Counted from the stretch's first letter, positions 43,997 to 56,806 are shown. The stretch is DNA of 58,388 nucleotides from Chara braunii (GCA_003427395.1 BFEA01000354.1:940994-999381); one strand, 5' to 3'. Notes: generated by a model from the sequence alone, not told the origin. Numbers and translations: made by a program.

Positions 43997-45528
43997 TTCG
44001 ATTGCCTACCGGGGTCCTATGGAAACGGACTTGGGTTTGGTAAATTGAAGCCCTCGCCAGACGACAACCTTAATTTAATTGTGAGCATGATTATCGTTAA
44101 TAAGGGTCCCCATCGCCAACGGGTTAACCGATTGTTGAGGATCTTGCTTTTCAGCCGAGGTCCTCAGTGAACGGACTCGGGTATGGTAAGACGATGATCA
44201 TGGCAAAACGACAACCTTTAATCAAACTAATATAGTTGTGATCGGCGGGTTGAAATTATGTCGAATAGATGTGATGCGTCTGGAAAGGTGCGCAGTTATA
44301 TCGATAGTACCTATAAGGGTCATTTTGGTAGGGACTTCGACTACCTACCAACGTCCTTAGAATAACGAACTAAGGTATAGGATAGTTAAAACTCTATGTC
44401 AGCTAGTGAATGTGATATTTTTACATAGAAGTTATAAGTTAGGTTAGTGAACAACTTCAGGGAGGTATCTGTGTATGTTGGATCCTTCCTTCATTTTACG
44501 TACTCGAGGCGTCCGTGTAACGCGTCTTGTCGACTTAAGTAGTTAGAAGATTAACGGCTACATTGACTCTCTTAAAAATCCTTAAAGGGTCAAGGAGAGA
44601 TAAGTGCGTGACTAACTATTCTATTTATCTTTAGCTAATGTAGATTGATTTGGTTAGCCTTACTTTAGTACCGCTTTCCTTTCCTGTATCTCTTTAGTTA
44701 TACACAAGTTGTAGGGTCATGACAAAATGTCATTCCTTGTCTGATTGAGTTACCTATTCAGTGCATTGATTACCACCTTACAAGGTAGAGAACCCTCTAC
44801 GTCCTTGGTTGGTGTCGATAGTAGGAGCAACGAGATAACTTGTATAATGTAAAGTTCAAAGGTCCTAATGCATAATTTCGCCAAGTCTCAGTATCGTTAA
44901 GAATAGTTTTACAATCAGGGTATCTCAATCTTGTCTGGGAGTTAGTTCTCATGTACAACAAGGAATGTTTAGTTATAAGACCATTCTATATGGATTGTGT
45001 GAGGTTCGTTTCGACTTCGTTACTATCTCACCCGTATATAGTTCCGATCTAGCATGACTCGCTTCATTATTTTTTTAATCACATGGTCATGTGCATGCAC
45101 ATAAAGATTTATTTTTCGTACCGCCTAAAGCACCCAAGTTAGGAACCGACGGAATAAGAGGAAGGTGGCAAGGGAGGATCCCTGGGTAGGACTATTGACT
45201 TCGGAAAAAGGGGAAGAAGAAAAGGATATGAGAAGGTGTGAGGTTGCGTCATCGCCAGAAGGACTGACTCGAGCATACACCATTCTCTGCCAAAGTGGCT
45301 TAGTGTTGTTATAAGTGCAAGCAATACTATATCGCTTCTCTGTCACGCTTTAAGTGGTTTTCTCGTTCTTACCTTATAAGATATTATCCTCGCACCTTCC
45401 TTCCTACCTCGTCCTCGATAGTCAGCTATTTTTTTTCAACGGGCTCACCTTGCGTTCTCACTGTCATCGTGAGTACGTGATTTACTCTTTGTTTTCAAGT
45501 CGCACCAGCGGATCATTGCTTATGTATC

Positions 45529-45652
45529 ATGCTTGCACTTTCTTTTTATGCCGCAACAATCTATACGGGGTTTATCTTCTACCCCACCGTATGCTTGCAC
45601 TTTCTTTTTATGCCGCAACAATCTATACGGGGTTTATCGTCTACCCCACCGT
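45529..45652 (+). repeat. 62-bp tandem duplication
   Basis: 45529-45590 and 45591-45652 differ at one base (CTTCT versus CGTCT). Confidence 0.95.
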
Positions 45653-48470
45653 ATAGGAGAATTGTATGAAAGATAACCATAGTGGGCTCATGTGTTGCTT
45701 GTCTTGAGCTAACAAGACTTGAGCGCTTGTTCTAATGAGGCTTGAATCTCTAACATGGATTATTGTCAAAATGTAAGAAGAATTGAATCTTCTTAATGTC
45801 TCGTCATTATAGTACCTGCTTTAAGTGACGGGAAAGGATCTAGTTGAGGTAAAGAAAGAAAGGATGATATGTGTTGTTAGTTTCCCTTTGAAGTTAAATA
45901 ATGTACGCGAATGTCGAATAAGCATTCTAAGTCCTTGAAAAAGTGTATAGTTGTTAGGCTACCTACTTGAAGGCTATGTGAAATCCGTGAAGCTATATGC
46001 TATAGGTCCTAATGATAGGTTCGGCCTCTCGACGGTTGTCTAACTTTTAAGGTTGCATCGTGTGGCATATGAATCTATGATTATCTGCTTGAGATAAGTG
46101 TCCTCTCCAATAATCTACTTAATATGGTCTGATGATGAAGGTATTTACTTAAGAGTTAGCTAATTTGTGAAGATGTAATGATTAAAAGTCATGCGTTTTT
46201 GTACGATAGGTGCACTAAAGTGGTAGTGAACGATTGTATATTAGGATTTGTCGAAGTACAAAGGGGTCTTGGCATTTAGCATACCTTTTTGTCAGGTGCT
46301 CGAGACACATATGACATTTGTGGTCTTAGAAACCCGGTTATAGTCGTATTGTGAGATGATATGAATAAATAAATGGAATATAGTGAGTGATATTGTGCTT
46401 AGTTGTCTTGACAGTTAGAACCTGACTATTTAGTAAAGATCTGATTAGAATATTGTACTAGTGTGGTATAGAGTCTGGTTGATAAGGTTGCCCTGTTGAA
46501 GTATAATTTGTCATTTAGGATATGATGATATATAAACTAATTATTTCATCACCCACTTAGTGACTGACTAATCATTAGGGATAAATAGTATAGTAAACTT
46601 AATATCATGACATCTACGTGAAAAGTTGGTGTTTGTTTGAGGTTGTATATGATAGAGTACGGTGATGAATTAGCTTTATGAGTCATTGCATAGAGAGTCT
46701 ATTTATCTTATTGTTGAAGCTATATGAATAGACCCGGACTTTTATCGATTAGTTACTCAATATAATCAAAGTATGGGAGTGTCCACTTTAGGACAACCCG
46801 ACTTCTCGAATTTCAGTTTTATATAAAGAGTGATAAAACTACTTATTCCCACTATGATAAATGTGTATGACTTGGTATGAATGATTGTATGTGGGAATGA
46901 ATTATATATGTTTCAAGTGATGTATCATTGTATGTTTTGTTCTTGGTTAAGTGAAGTTTGAATTTGTTATGTATATATTTATTGATTGCTTGGTGAATGT
47001 TTGTGTATCTTTATGAATTGCTATCCTCGATAAGAATAGAAAAGTTGTATGAAATCCACTTTCGGCATGAGACCGAAGGTGAATGGAGTGACCAACCTTT
47101 GAAGATAATGAATTTTCTCAAGGGAGGTCGGCATGCAGAATCTGTCCTTTGGAGAATTGCAACGTTGATTGATACCATTGCCTGATAGACTTGAAGAGGG
47201 TATAGTTAAGTTTTGTAAGCGGTAGTGAGACTCATGCCGGAACAATGTTCCTGGTCCATAGCGAGGTGTTGTCATTTTTTCTTGTACAGGAGAGATGACT
47301 ACACTATCGTTGAAAGGGAGGAAGGTATTCAAGGCCTTGTTTGAACTCTGACGGTGAGTGAGACGATTACCACTTAGTCTGAGCACGCTTGGAGTGATAG
47401 CTCGGGTGGGGTTCATGCTAGGTGGGTCCACCACACTTTGAAAAGGTCTGGTCTTACCAACCAGCCTTTAGATGGATGTGAGTGAGGTCGTCTGACTGTG
47501 CTCGATGAGGTCAACCAAGTACGAACGCTGGAATCGGAGGGAGATGTGGTGAGGCTTGGTCCTAGAAGCGGGGCTCGAGATCTGAGATGTTATCCTGGAT
47601 TGGATTACTCCACCCCTCGGCACGATATACCCCTGCTAAGCCTGAAGGAGTAGTATATTTTATATCATTGTTATTATTGTCATTGTAACTTCACTGGGAT
47701 TTGTTTTTGTGAAGTCTCCATTGTGACAATTGTTCTCGTTGTTAGTGAGGTTACCAGTTGATGCCTGTTTGAACTGATATGACTGAACGTTTTGATATCG
47801 TAAGAATTATTATTTACTTTCTTACAATCTTGAACCATTCTTCTACTATCCTAAGTTATATTCCTTATTTATGGCAGGAGAATGTCATTTACACTGGTAT
47901 TGTAAAGTTTCTTAAAAACAGGGGGGAAACCCTGCGTACAGTAACGAGTTATTTATGACATGTTTCTTCATTTGAGATATCAATCTGGATGACGGAATGT
48001 GGTTCGATTTTTCTGATTGTCGTCGAAAGGGTTTAATTTTTTTGGCCAACTTCAACTTAATACTCAAATCCGAGTATTATGCGTACATTCGTGCAGTACA
48101 TTATCGACGGTAAAACCTCAGGAGCCAGTATGACGGCGACCTAAATTGAGCTTTGAATCTTAGAATTATTCTGGACCCTCAGGTCATTAATATAATTGGG
48201 CAGACACGATAAGTGTCCTGCTTGAAAAAACATCAAAGAGATGTCTTAAAAAAACGTCGCTCATTCCTCTATGGGGCTAATCTGAGATAAGTCTGTGAGA
48301 TCCAAATGAGGAACTCGATCGGGAATGGTGATGTTTTAAAAGATATCTTTGCATCGATGGTAAAGTTGAAGCCAATATTTTCATTTGGGATAGGGACAAT
48401 TTTGTATATTTTGAAAGATCCCCGAGACGTGTGTCTGACCGACCTGTGATCGAGACTTGGAGGACACGAT

Positions 48471-48660
48471 CACTGAGTGGCAACCTGACGATGGTCCTTG
48501 TTCATCCACTGAGTGGCAACCTGACGATGAAAATTTTGTTTTTATGGTTTTGGAATGAACATCGTTCATCCACGAAAATGGCAACCTGACAAGGATGAAA
48601 ATATTTTGATGATGATTTTTTTTGTATATATTAAATTGAACATCGTTCATCCACTTCAGG
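48471..48660 (+). repeat. Short minisatellite (GTTCATCCAC / GGCAACCTGAC)
   Basis: GGCAACCTGAC occurs three times (about 48479, 48515, 48580) and GTTCATCCAC three times (about 48499, 48564, 48645). Confidence 0.8.
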
Positions 48661-49199
48661 AGGGTCTAAGGGACTAAAATTGCCAAGCCTATGATGGAAA
48701 ATTGACATCGTTGGGATGTAACTCCCAGCGTGGGTTGTGACCAAGTATAACCAGGCAGCGGACCTTCCGATTTTGGCCTGGAGTTTAGACCTGAGGGGTG
48801 ACCACCCTAATGAAGGAATCGACTCAGGTAGTTACCGGAGGGGTCGAGTGTACTCTTTGAAATATATGAATTTTTTTATGGAGGAATGGACTCAGGAATC
48901 GTCATTGCGCAACCAATACGAGGACCACTGTTAATATAACAACACGGTGAGCGGCAGATCTGACCTGATCAACCGGACTGTGATGGGTTTAGACGAAGAC
49001 CGCCGATCCCCTCGAATTAGGCTTCGGGTGGGACGGTAATATGGTTTTGGTTGAGACCCGCGTCCAAAGAGTCAGATTCTCTGGCTCTACGGACAACCAA
49101 CGAGGATCTGGGAAGAAAGTCCAGAGATGCAGAAAAAAATGATCAGTGTCTCTCTTGATAATTTTCACCATTGTAGTGCAGATTCAATATCCCCACCAT

Positions 49200-49265
49200 T
49201 GGTTCATGTAGTTTGGGTTGGGAGTTTCAGTATGTGGGAGACCCGGGTTAGAATCCCCGCAATGG
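49200..49265 (+). ncRNA. tRNA-like/SINE-like relic
   Basis: GTAGTTTGGGTTGGGAGTTT, a following CAGTATGTGGGAGACCC segment and a B-box-like GGGTTAGAATCCC resemble a degraded tRNA body. No clear tail or flanking duplication was seen. Confidence 0.3.
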
Positions 49266-50287
49266 TTGAATATATCAAGGGAGGCAATGTGAATATTCAC
49301 CACAATCTTAATTCAGAGACTCAGATTTGGCTATCCACTTATCAAAGATGCGCCTTATTTTGGGAAATGGATTTACCTTCTCTTTCAAAACGGAAAGAGA
49401 AGTACATGTATTGTTTTGTATTGTATTACTTGTCCAGTGACATTGTCAATCATGTTATATTTTATCAATTGATTTGATTATGGGAAACGATCTAAAAGGG
49501 AATTGTATGCACGATCATAATAAACGTCCCTAGCTAAGGGGACGTTGCTTAATAGGGTATGGGAATACTGTCGGACCAAATACCCTTTCAAGGGTATGCT
49601 TTTACATTCGGCACAGTGACGATGTTGCCTACCATGACAGAGCTAGTTTGAATGGAAAGGGTGTGCACGCTTTGGCGTGACACTTGAAACAAGTTTCTCG
49701 GCCATTGAGGTCGGGGCAAATCAGTTAGAAAATTTTGAGAGTACGCTCACGCGTTGTTATGGCACGCACTGTGATGGTTAGGATCGGTAGTAATACCCTC
49801 CGACCAAAAAGGTCGAGGGGTTGATTGGGTTAGTGATGTGTCGGCTAGATCTACGACACGCACGGAGACTTGGACTGATACCTGTCTACCTACCGGTACT
49901 GGGCGTCTAAAAATGTCAGTTTTTGTTTTCTTCTGCTCGGCCTCGAGTACCCGACACATCTACCTCTACTTGGTGTGGTACCGGCCTACCTGCCTTGAGT
50001 ATTTCGCACTGCTCTTAAGTGCCGCGGGCCTCTTTCCCCGCCACTTGAGTGTTTTCCCCGCCTCGATCCTCAATGTCGCGGCCACAGCTAAGTACTGGCC
50101 CTTTGGGCCTTCAGATCAACCAAGTGCTCATGCGGGTCATGCACACACTCTAGCCAACAAGCACTCAGACAGGCATGAAGACCGGCAAATGTGCACACAC
50201 ACAAACTTGGAGTTAGGCTTGGGCCAGTGGTCGGGCTAAGCCCCGCTCCTGTACATATACAAGTGTTACTCCCCTTCAACTCGAAGT

Positions 50288-50374
50288 AGGAGTTAGCTCA
50301 GTAGGTTTCGGGGTGGACTGCCAAGCTGAAGACACACGGATCGAGTCCACACGACCCTGAGCTAACTCTTTTTT
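50288..50374 (+). ncRNA. tRNA-like Pol III hairpin (copy 3, best preserved)
   Basis: A box TTAGCTCAGTAGG (50293-50305) and B box GGATCGAGTCC (50338-50348, one change from GGTTCGANTCC) are followed by six T (50369-50374), the usual Pol III stop. Arms GAGTTAGCTCAG (50290-50301) and CTGAGCTAACTC (50357-50368) pair perfectly. Unlike a true tRNA, the outer stem includes the A box. Transcription is not shown. Confidence 0.5.
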
Positions 50375-50404
50375 ACACGGAGCTCTACTTTGTTTTTTAT
50401 CCAG

Positions 50405-50500
50405 GCTCGGTTTGTTGGGGGCTCGAACCCGTGACCTCCGGTTCAGAATTAGTTAGAATTAGTTAGCCCTCTGAAAACGAGGGCATTACACTTGGCAGTT
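50405..50500 (-). ncRNA. Minus-strand tRNA-like segment
   Basis: On the minus strand GGTCACGGGTTCGAGCCCC contains a perfect B box (GGTTCGAGCCC). Upstream GGGCTAACTAATTC is a weak A box, and GCCCTC/GAGGGC forms a small hairpin. Counterparts lie at about 37770-37845 and 12815-12900, where the small hairpin is instead TGTAACG/CGTTACA. Confidence 0.35.
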
Positions 50501-52554
50501 AGTAGTAGTTGGTGGTTAGATTCTTTCTTTTTTTTTTTTCTTTTTTTTTTTGTTAGATCCGTTTCCTTATTTTTATTAGTTTTTATTAGTTTTTATTTTT
50601 ATTTTATTTTGTTTTGTTTCCTTTTCGATTCTGTAGTTGTTCATTGTAGATTCGCTTTTATGAATCTGCCTCTGAAATCAGGGCAGATTCGAGTTTGGCC
50701 GAAGTCGCAAAAGGGCTGGTCGCTTAGGACTACTGCGCCACAAACGCGCGAAGCTACAGAAGGCAGAATGCTGTGAGAAGCGAGAGGAGCGCTTCGGAGG
50801 AAAATGGAAAGGAGGAGTTGCGCAGGGGAATGGTGGAGATGACCGCGCAGAAAGAGGTGAAACACGTGGGAGAGAAAAAAAAAAAGAAGAAGTCGGGAGA
50901 GCGGGAGTAGAGGTGGTAAAACGCCATGAGCAACGAGGAGATGGAGAATGAGAACGGGAAGGTAGCGAGGAGGAGAAACGACGAAGGGGATGAGGGAGAA
51001 GGCGAGGAGCAAGGGATGGAGATGACGACTATGGTGGGAGGGACAATAACTACGGGGAAGACCGACGAAAGAACGAGCAGGGAGCAACGGAGAGAACGAG
51101 CAGAGAAAGCAGCAAGGTATGCACGAAGGGTTGCGGGCTCACGGCTTGGCAAACACTAGGCGTGGAGGTAGCGCATGACAACGAGAAGAAAGGGTGGACT
51201 CGACTACGTGGAAGAAACAGGCGCACGGGAAGAAGAAGAAGAAGACGAAGAAGAAGAATGAGAAGAGGGAAGAAGAAGAAGGAGAAGAGAAAAAGGGGAA
51301 AAGGGGTCTCACCTAGTACGATGCCGACGGAGTCGTGAGGGTGGATCCGTCATCCGCCCAACTTGTTCGAAGGCGAGTTTGTGCCCGCCCTGTCCTCCAT
51401 GTTGTGGGCTTGGTACGCTGCACATCGTAACGGGTCATCTTGTGGAGCGAGGAGCAGCAAACTGTTGACGACGACGACGACTACGACGAGGGAAACGAAA
51501 GAGAGTCAATGGTAGGTCTTCAATCACGTGACTCACCTACTCCTATCAATAGGACAACAAAATCGAATGAATCTACCACTACGACTAGGAGAGATACATT
51601 ATTCTGTATATGTGTGTGTGTGTGGGCGAGGATGTGTGTGTATGTGTGTGTGCGTGTGCGGGGGGTGATTGTCGATCCTACGACGGCCTCATACTTGACT
51701 TTCATCGATCGGATGATCGAAATCGTATGAATCTACTGCTAAAACAAGGAAGTATTCACTACTACTTTTGTATGTGTACGTGCAAGTGTGTACGTGAGTG
51801 TGTGTGTGAGTGTGTGAGTGTGTGAGTGTGTGAGAGTGTGATCGCGTGGCTCAGTGCATGAACTTCTGACGATAGGATGAGAAAAATCGTATGAATCTCC
51901 TACTGGAACATGGAGATATACATTGTCATACTTGCTTGTTTGGTATGGGCGTGAGTATATGTGAGTGCGTGTGTGTGTGAGAGAGAGAGACAGAGACAGA
52001 GAGAGAGAGGAAAGAAAGGGAAAGTCGAGGGGCACGTGAGGATCGGAGACGAATAGGAGGAGGAAGAAGGGAAAACAAGCGTAGATCAGTCAGGCGGTGA
52101 GCAGGCAAGCGCTGAAGCACGAGCAAGCATGATAACGAGAAAAAGCAGGCGCTCACGACATACGGGAGCGCGAGCGCAGATGCAAGCATCAACTCATGGG
52201 GTCGAGAACGTAAACGGGAGCTTGATCGTGCAAAGGGCGGACACACAGTCTATAACGCAAGTTAGTGTAAGCGTCCGATCACGAGCAAGGGGCTCGGAGT
52301 GAGGCAGCAAGCAGGGGAGATTGACTTTCCTCATTAGAAAGGAACTTGGCATTGTGGTCAGGTACGGTGCAGAAGGAGGAAGTGCGCACAGGGAGGAACA
52401 TGATCGAGTGGAAGAGGAATGTGCAAGAAGAAGAAGAAGCAGGCAACCATAGCCGAGTTGCGCTGCTGTGTGCTGGATAAGGCGCATGGTGGTTCTTGGG
52501 TGCATGTGGCATCTGTGAGTTGGGGATCGAGGTTGTGAGTGATACGAGAGACAT

Positions 52555-52699
52555 ACCTGACGCTGAGGCGAACGACATTGGTCGCTATCTGCTCGTACTT
52601 CGGGAGATCTGTTGTCGTCATCTTCGGCATTGTAGAGTAAGCTAGATAGGATTTGCCATCTGTAGTCTGGGCGCCGAGCGCCATATAGGATATCGCCAT
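52555..52699 (-). pseudogene. Exon-like coding segment with splice donor (copy 3)
   Basis: Identical to 39901-40045 apart from the N there. The ATG is at 52699, followed by 47 codons ending ATNVVRLSV, then the donor GTATGT at about 52554. No downstream acceptor or exon could be paired with confidence. Confidence 0.35.
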
Positions 52700-52876
52700 T
52701 TACTCTGTGTTGATGATGATGAGACTATTCCAGCATTGTCAATTATGAGTTTTTGTTGTGTTCTTATTTGGTTGGACTCCTAATGCAGTTGTGCTTTTGG
52801 TTCGATGTCACGACTATCTGGTCACATGTGTATGATGTTGTTGATTTATGAAGTTCGCTATCGCTCATCTTCCTTG

Positions 52877-52878
<2 letters not shown>

Positions 52879-52945
<67 letters not shown>
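52879..52945 (+). repeat. (ATT)n microsatellite in 3' LTR
   Basis: The same triplet count as the 5' LTR copy. Confidence 0.97.
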
Positions 52946-54356
52946 TAATTTTGTTATTAGTTGCAATCAGACGCGTTTTCTTTCTTACTTCACATACATG
53001 TAAACAGATGGCACACCAAACTGGCGACAATCGCCTACTCAAAACTCAGAGATATGGAACGCCATTTAGATGCAACCTCGCTTCACTGTGTCCACTCCAC
53101 CGCTCATGCACACTCAACTCTGGATCACCCTGGATATCCCACACTCATGCACACTATTCTTACACTCTCACTCACACACTACTACTAACACTAACTATGG
53201 CACTCTATCTCTGTCATGGCCCACTTCAACTACGGGCATCTGCTGACCGCCTTGCACAAGATGCTCGGGCAGTGCTTGTGCATGGCTCACGCAGCGATCA
53301 ATGAATGGTTGGACGCTGACTATTGATTTATATTTCTATTTGTTGCTGGTCTGCCTTTTTTTCCACCAGGCCTTGGTGTACACAGTCTCGCATGATACTC
53401 GCTGACTGGACTAAGTGAGACTGGGACTGGGTACCGTTGACTCAACAAGGGTGGACTTCACCGCTTGCCCACTGGCCTCTAGTCTGCTGTAAGCAACATT
53501 TGAAAGACCACTTCAGGACCTTCCGGAAGCCTGTGGATTTTCCCTTTCGATACTGCAACAGTTACGACCTTTACCTTTTAAAACTACAACCGCTACGACC
53601 TTTACCTTTCAGGACTACAACAACTACAACCTGGACATTTTCGGGACTGTGGCAGCTACGACCTCTATTACGACCTCGACCCGTACTTGACAGACCTACA
53701 GATCAAACCCCTACATCTATACAGACCTACGACAAACAAACAAACAAACAAACAAATAAACAAACAAACAAACAAACAAACAAACAAACAAACAGAAAAC
53801 GACAGACAGACATACAGACAGACAAACAGGCGGACGGACCGTGATACATAGACATTGTGACACACATACAAACACTGTGATACATACACAAATACAGTGA
53901 TACACAGTCACACAACGACACTCAGACACACCGTGCGCAGTCACATACAAAGTGCACAATCACATACACAGTGCACTGACATAGTCACGGTGCACAAACA
54001 CAGTGTATGATGACACACAGTGTATAGTCACATGCACAGTACACAGTGAAAACGCACGGTTACACTGTGACCCGCACACATACAACAGACATACACGGAT
54101 ACACAATCAAGGTGACGGACACTGTGAAATCACGCAGTCACACAGTAACAAACACACACAGATACTGTGACACTCATACATACACTGTGACACATACAAG
54201 GGCACAGTGAAATCAAACAGATATACACAGATACTGTGACAAACGAATACAAATGCTGTGACAAACACAAACACATGCTGTGACACACAGACGCTGTGAC
54301 GCAGGCACAGTCACACTCAGACACAGGGGTTTTTCTAAAGGAGTAAACTAACGAGG

Positions 54357-54849
54357 GTGATAAGAGGAACAAGGTCCCGAGAGATCCGCCTTATTTCCTA
54401 AGTATGCTCAAGTAAGGAAGGTGGTAATAAGAGAAGAAAGACTCTGTGAAGTCTGCCTTATTACCAACCGGCCTTACTCTGCTGAAAGGTGTGATAAGAG
54501 TAGCAAGGCTCCGAGAAGCCTGCCTTATCACAATAATGGCACGGACGGTGTAATAAGAGTAGCAAGGCTCCGAGAAACCTTCCTTATCGCAATAATGGCA
54601 CGAACGGTGTGATAAGAGTAGCAAGGATCCGAGAAGTCTGTCTTATTACCCGTCAGCGGTGCTTCAATGCAAGCGGCGGTAGGAGGAGCAAGGCACCGAG
54701 ATGTTTGCCCTATTGCCCAACCGCATGGATGAAGGAAGTGGTAGTAAGAGGAGCGAGACTCCGAGAAACCCGCCTTATTACCATATGACCTTGATCTAAT
54801 GCAAGACAGTAAATAGGCGAAGCAAGGCCCTTGAGGTATACCCTATCAC
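54357..54849 (+). repeat. LTR hairpin array, 8 units (copy 3)
   Basis: Base-for-base identical to 41703-42195; it lies in the 2.5-kb identical block. Confidence 0.82.
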
Positions 54850-56626
54850 ACGCAGACGCCCAGTGAAGATGAGTAAATCCCGAGTGGTCTACCATACTGT
54901 TACTAATCTTCTCGATAGACAGGAAAACATGAAAGCCCTGAAAAGAGGTCGATCCATTACTGACAAACCACTTCCTGATTCTACTGAGGTGGAGGTAGAA
55001 GGACTGTGGCCCCGTGTGACATGTCCTACTACCTTAACCTCGTGATTCATATCTATCGTATGATTCTATTCCAGATAAAATTGATGATATTTTGTCTATG
55101 TATATCTTAAATAAGGAATCATGTATTGAAAGGGAAAACATTAACGATATTAGCTTTATACATTTTCTTTCTTCAGACGACTATCTATAAAAACTGATCT
55201 GATAAGAAGTTGGAGAGACTGCCTAGGGGGAGTTTTATCGACGTAGTATTATTCTCGACTAAAATGAAATTCACTATATTGAACTTCAAATAGGGTCATG
55301 TCAATGGCAAAGAGGCGTTGAGACCGTGTTGACATTTGTGATTGCGAGTCACCTTAACTTTCAAGAAGACTCATTATGAGTCTATACAAGACTACATGTT
55401 GTTGCCTTACGGTAATAGGTTGGTTAGCCAACTCAACCCTCACTCACCCTCGACACCCACACTTTGCATCGACTTTTGCACTAAAAGACATTTTTGAATT
55501 TTCGGATCATTGTCTAAATGGTCTGTGTTTGGTCAAAAGGGGTCCTTGAATGACTAAAGTCAGATGAGGATGAATCACTAAGTCGAAAAGGAGATGTCTT
55601 ACTGAAAGGTTGGAAGTGTAAGTGTAATGTGGGTGAAAGTGAATAAAAGGTTGACTCCGTCAATAATTGTGTAATGTGATTGACTCTTGTCTCCAGGTCA
55701 GTAAAACGACCAGCCACATGCTATTCACAGCAACCCATTGAGAAACTTATGCCATCTTGGGCTTTGATCCAGATGTTCCATCAGTGCGCGATTGGTTTGA
55801 GTACCCAGCCTTGCGCCTTTTCCATGATTGTTAGGAAGATTAGGATTATTGTTAAGGCGACAAGCCTTATTCATTTCATGTTCATTTCATTTGTATATGT
55901 TTGAAAGGTCAAAGACCTATGTTTTTTCGTTAATGAATTCAAACTGTTTATGTGAATGTGTTACGCGTGTGTGACATCTCCTCGCCTAATTACTCAGCCT
56001 TATCTCACTTCACATGTATGATTGAAGGTTTTTCATAAAAAAAATATGTCGAATGAACTTAATCACTAGGTAGGATGGGTATGTGTCTTATGCGCAACCC
56101 CTGATAATTTAAGCACTGAGAGGGATCCTGCTTTGAAAATGGGATAGGTTATGAGTCATACCTATAGAAACTATTTATATCCAAAGCATAGTATGCGTGA
56201 ACGTCTGTCGGTCGAGTCGACCTGAATTGTGAATTGGTCCGGGAGATCAGCGCCCCGATGTCCGACGTGTATACGGGTCAATCTTAGGGGTTCAACATGC
56301 GCGTATGCCTATGCTACGACGATCGAAAAAACGCCCTCGGCTAACTTACCTCTACGATTGCATGTAAAAACATTCACACGTGGGTCAGTAGCTCAACAGG
56401 GATATGCCCACCTAAGGGATGGTGACAACTCCCGCAGGTGGAGGTGAGTTGTACCTCGCGGGGTCTCTGTCCTGTCGCAGGGAGCCGCGAGAGGTATAGC
56501 TGGCGCGCACAGTCGGAGTTTATCTTAGCTGAAACGATTTTAAACTCCTGCGTGATGCGACGGTGAGGTCCGACACAAAAATTACTTTACGTCTGGGTGT
56601 GGGACCGCCGCACCTGACAGCGCGAA

Positions 56627-56643
56627 TTTTTTTTTTTTTTTTT
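56627..56643 (+). repeat. Poly-T run
   Basis: 17 T soon after the 3' LTR end. Confidence 0.9.
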
Positions 56644-56768
56644 GTGAGCGCCCCGACTGGTTTTTGGGAAGGCTGGGTTTGTCGAGCCCGACTTTGAAGG
56701 TACCTGATTTTCAGAGTATGTAGTTGGTTGTTTCGGTCACTGTCGATTGTGTTTTTATTTTACTTTTC

Positions 56769-56769
<1 letters not shown>

Positions 56770-56806
<37 letters not shown>

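Larger units (their letters stand above)
43997..49568 (+). other. Internal region of the giant-LTR element, no gag-pol
   Basis: The first ~250 bp resemble the leader after the PBS of element 2 (GCCGAGGTC...GTGAACGGACTCGGGTATGG at about 44153, compare 21250-21280). Further on the sequence is AT-rich with only short, domainless frames (for example 45125-45346 minus, 47021-47434 minus). It also holds a 62-bp duplication, a minisatellite and a tRNA-like segment. A purine stretch close to 49568 (AATAGGGTATGGGAA) is the best polypurine-tract candidate. Confidence 0.6.
36902..56619 (+). mobile_element. Non-autonomous LTR element with ~7 kb LTRs (19.7 kb)
   Basis: Two long direct repeats, 36902-43974 (7,073 bp) and 49569-56619 (7,051 bp), both start TGTCGGACCAAATACCCTT and end CCGACA/CTGACA. 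The left copy is followed two bases later by a tRNA-Asp-type PBS (43977), whereas sequence right of the second copy (56620 onward) diverges at once. That identifies them as LTRs rather than a tandem duplication. The internal region (43975-49568) has no gag, protease, RT or integrase. Replication would have needed enzymes from a relative such as element 2, whose PBS and LTR terminal domain are related. Confidence 0.75.
49569..56619 (+). repeat. 3' LTR of the giant-LTR element
   Basis: Starts TGTCGGACC and ends CACCTGACA. It follows the 5' LTR block for block, including hairpin array and exon-like segment. It carries GGTCCGACA at about 56568-56576, the exact reverse complement of its start. A 9-bp extra copy of GTTAGAATTA lies near 50450-50465 relative to the 5' LTR. 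Confidence 0.75.

Noticed and set aside
36902-49568. Tandem segmental duplication instead of an LTR pair
   Set aside because: The second copy stops exactly at the LTR end (56619) and a PBS follows only the first copy, which fits an LTR element better. It is kept as the alternative to test.
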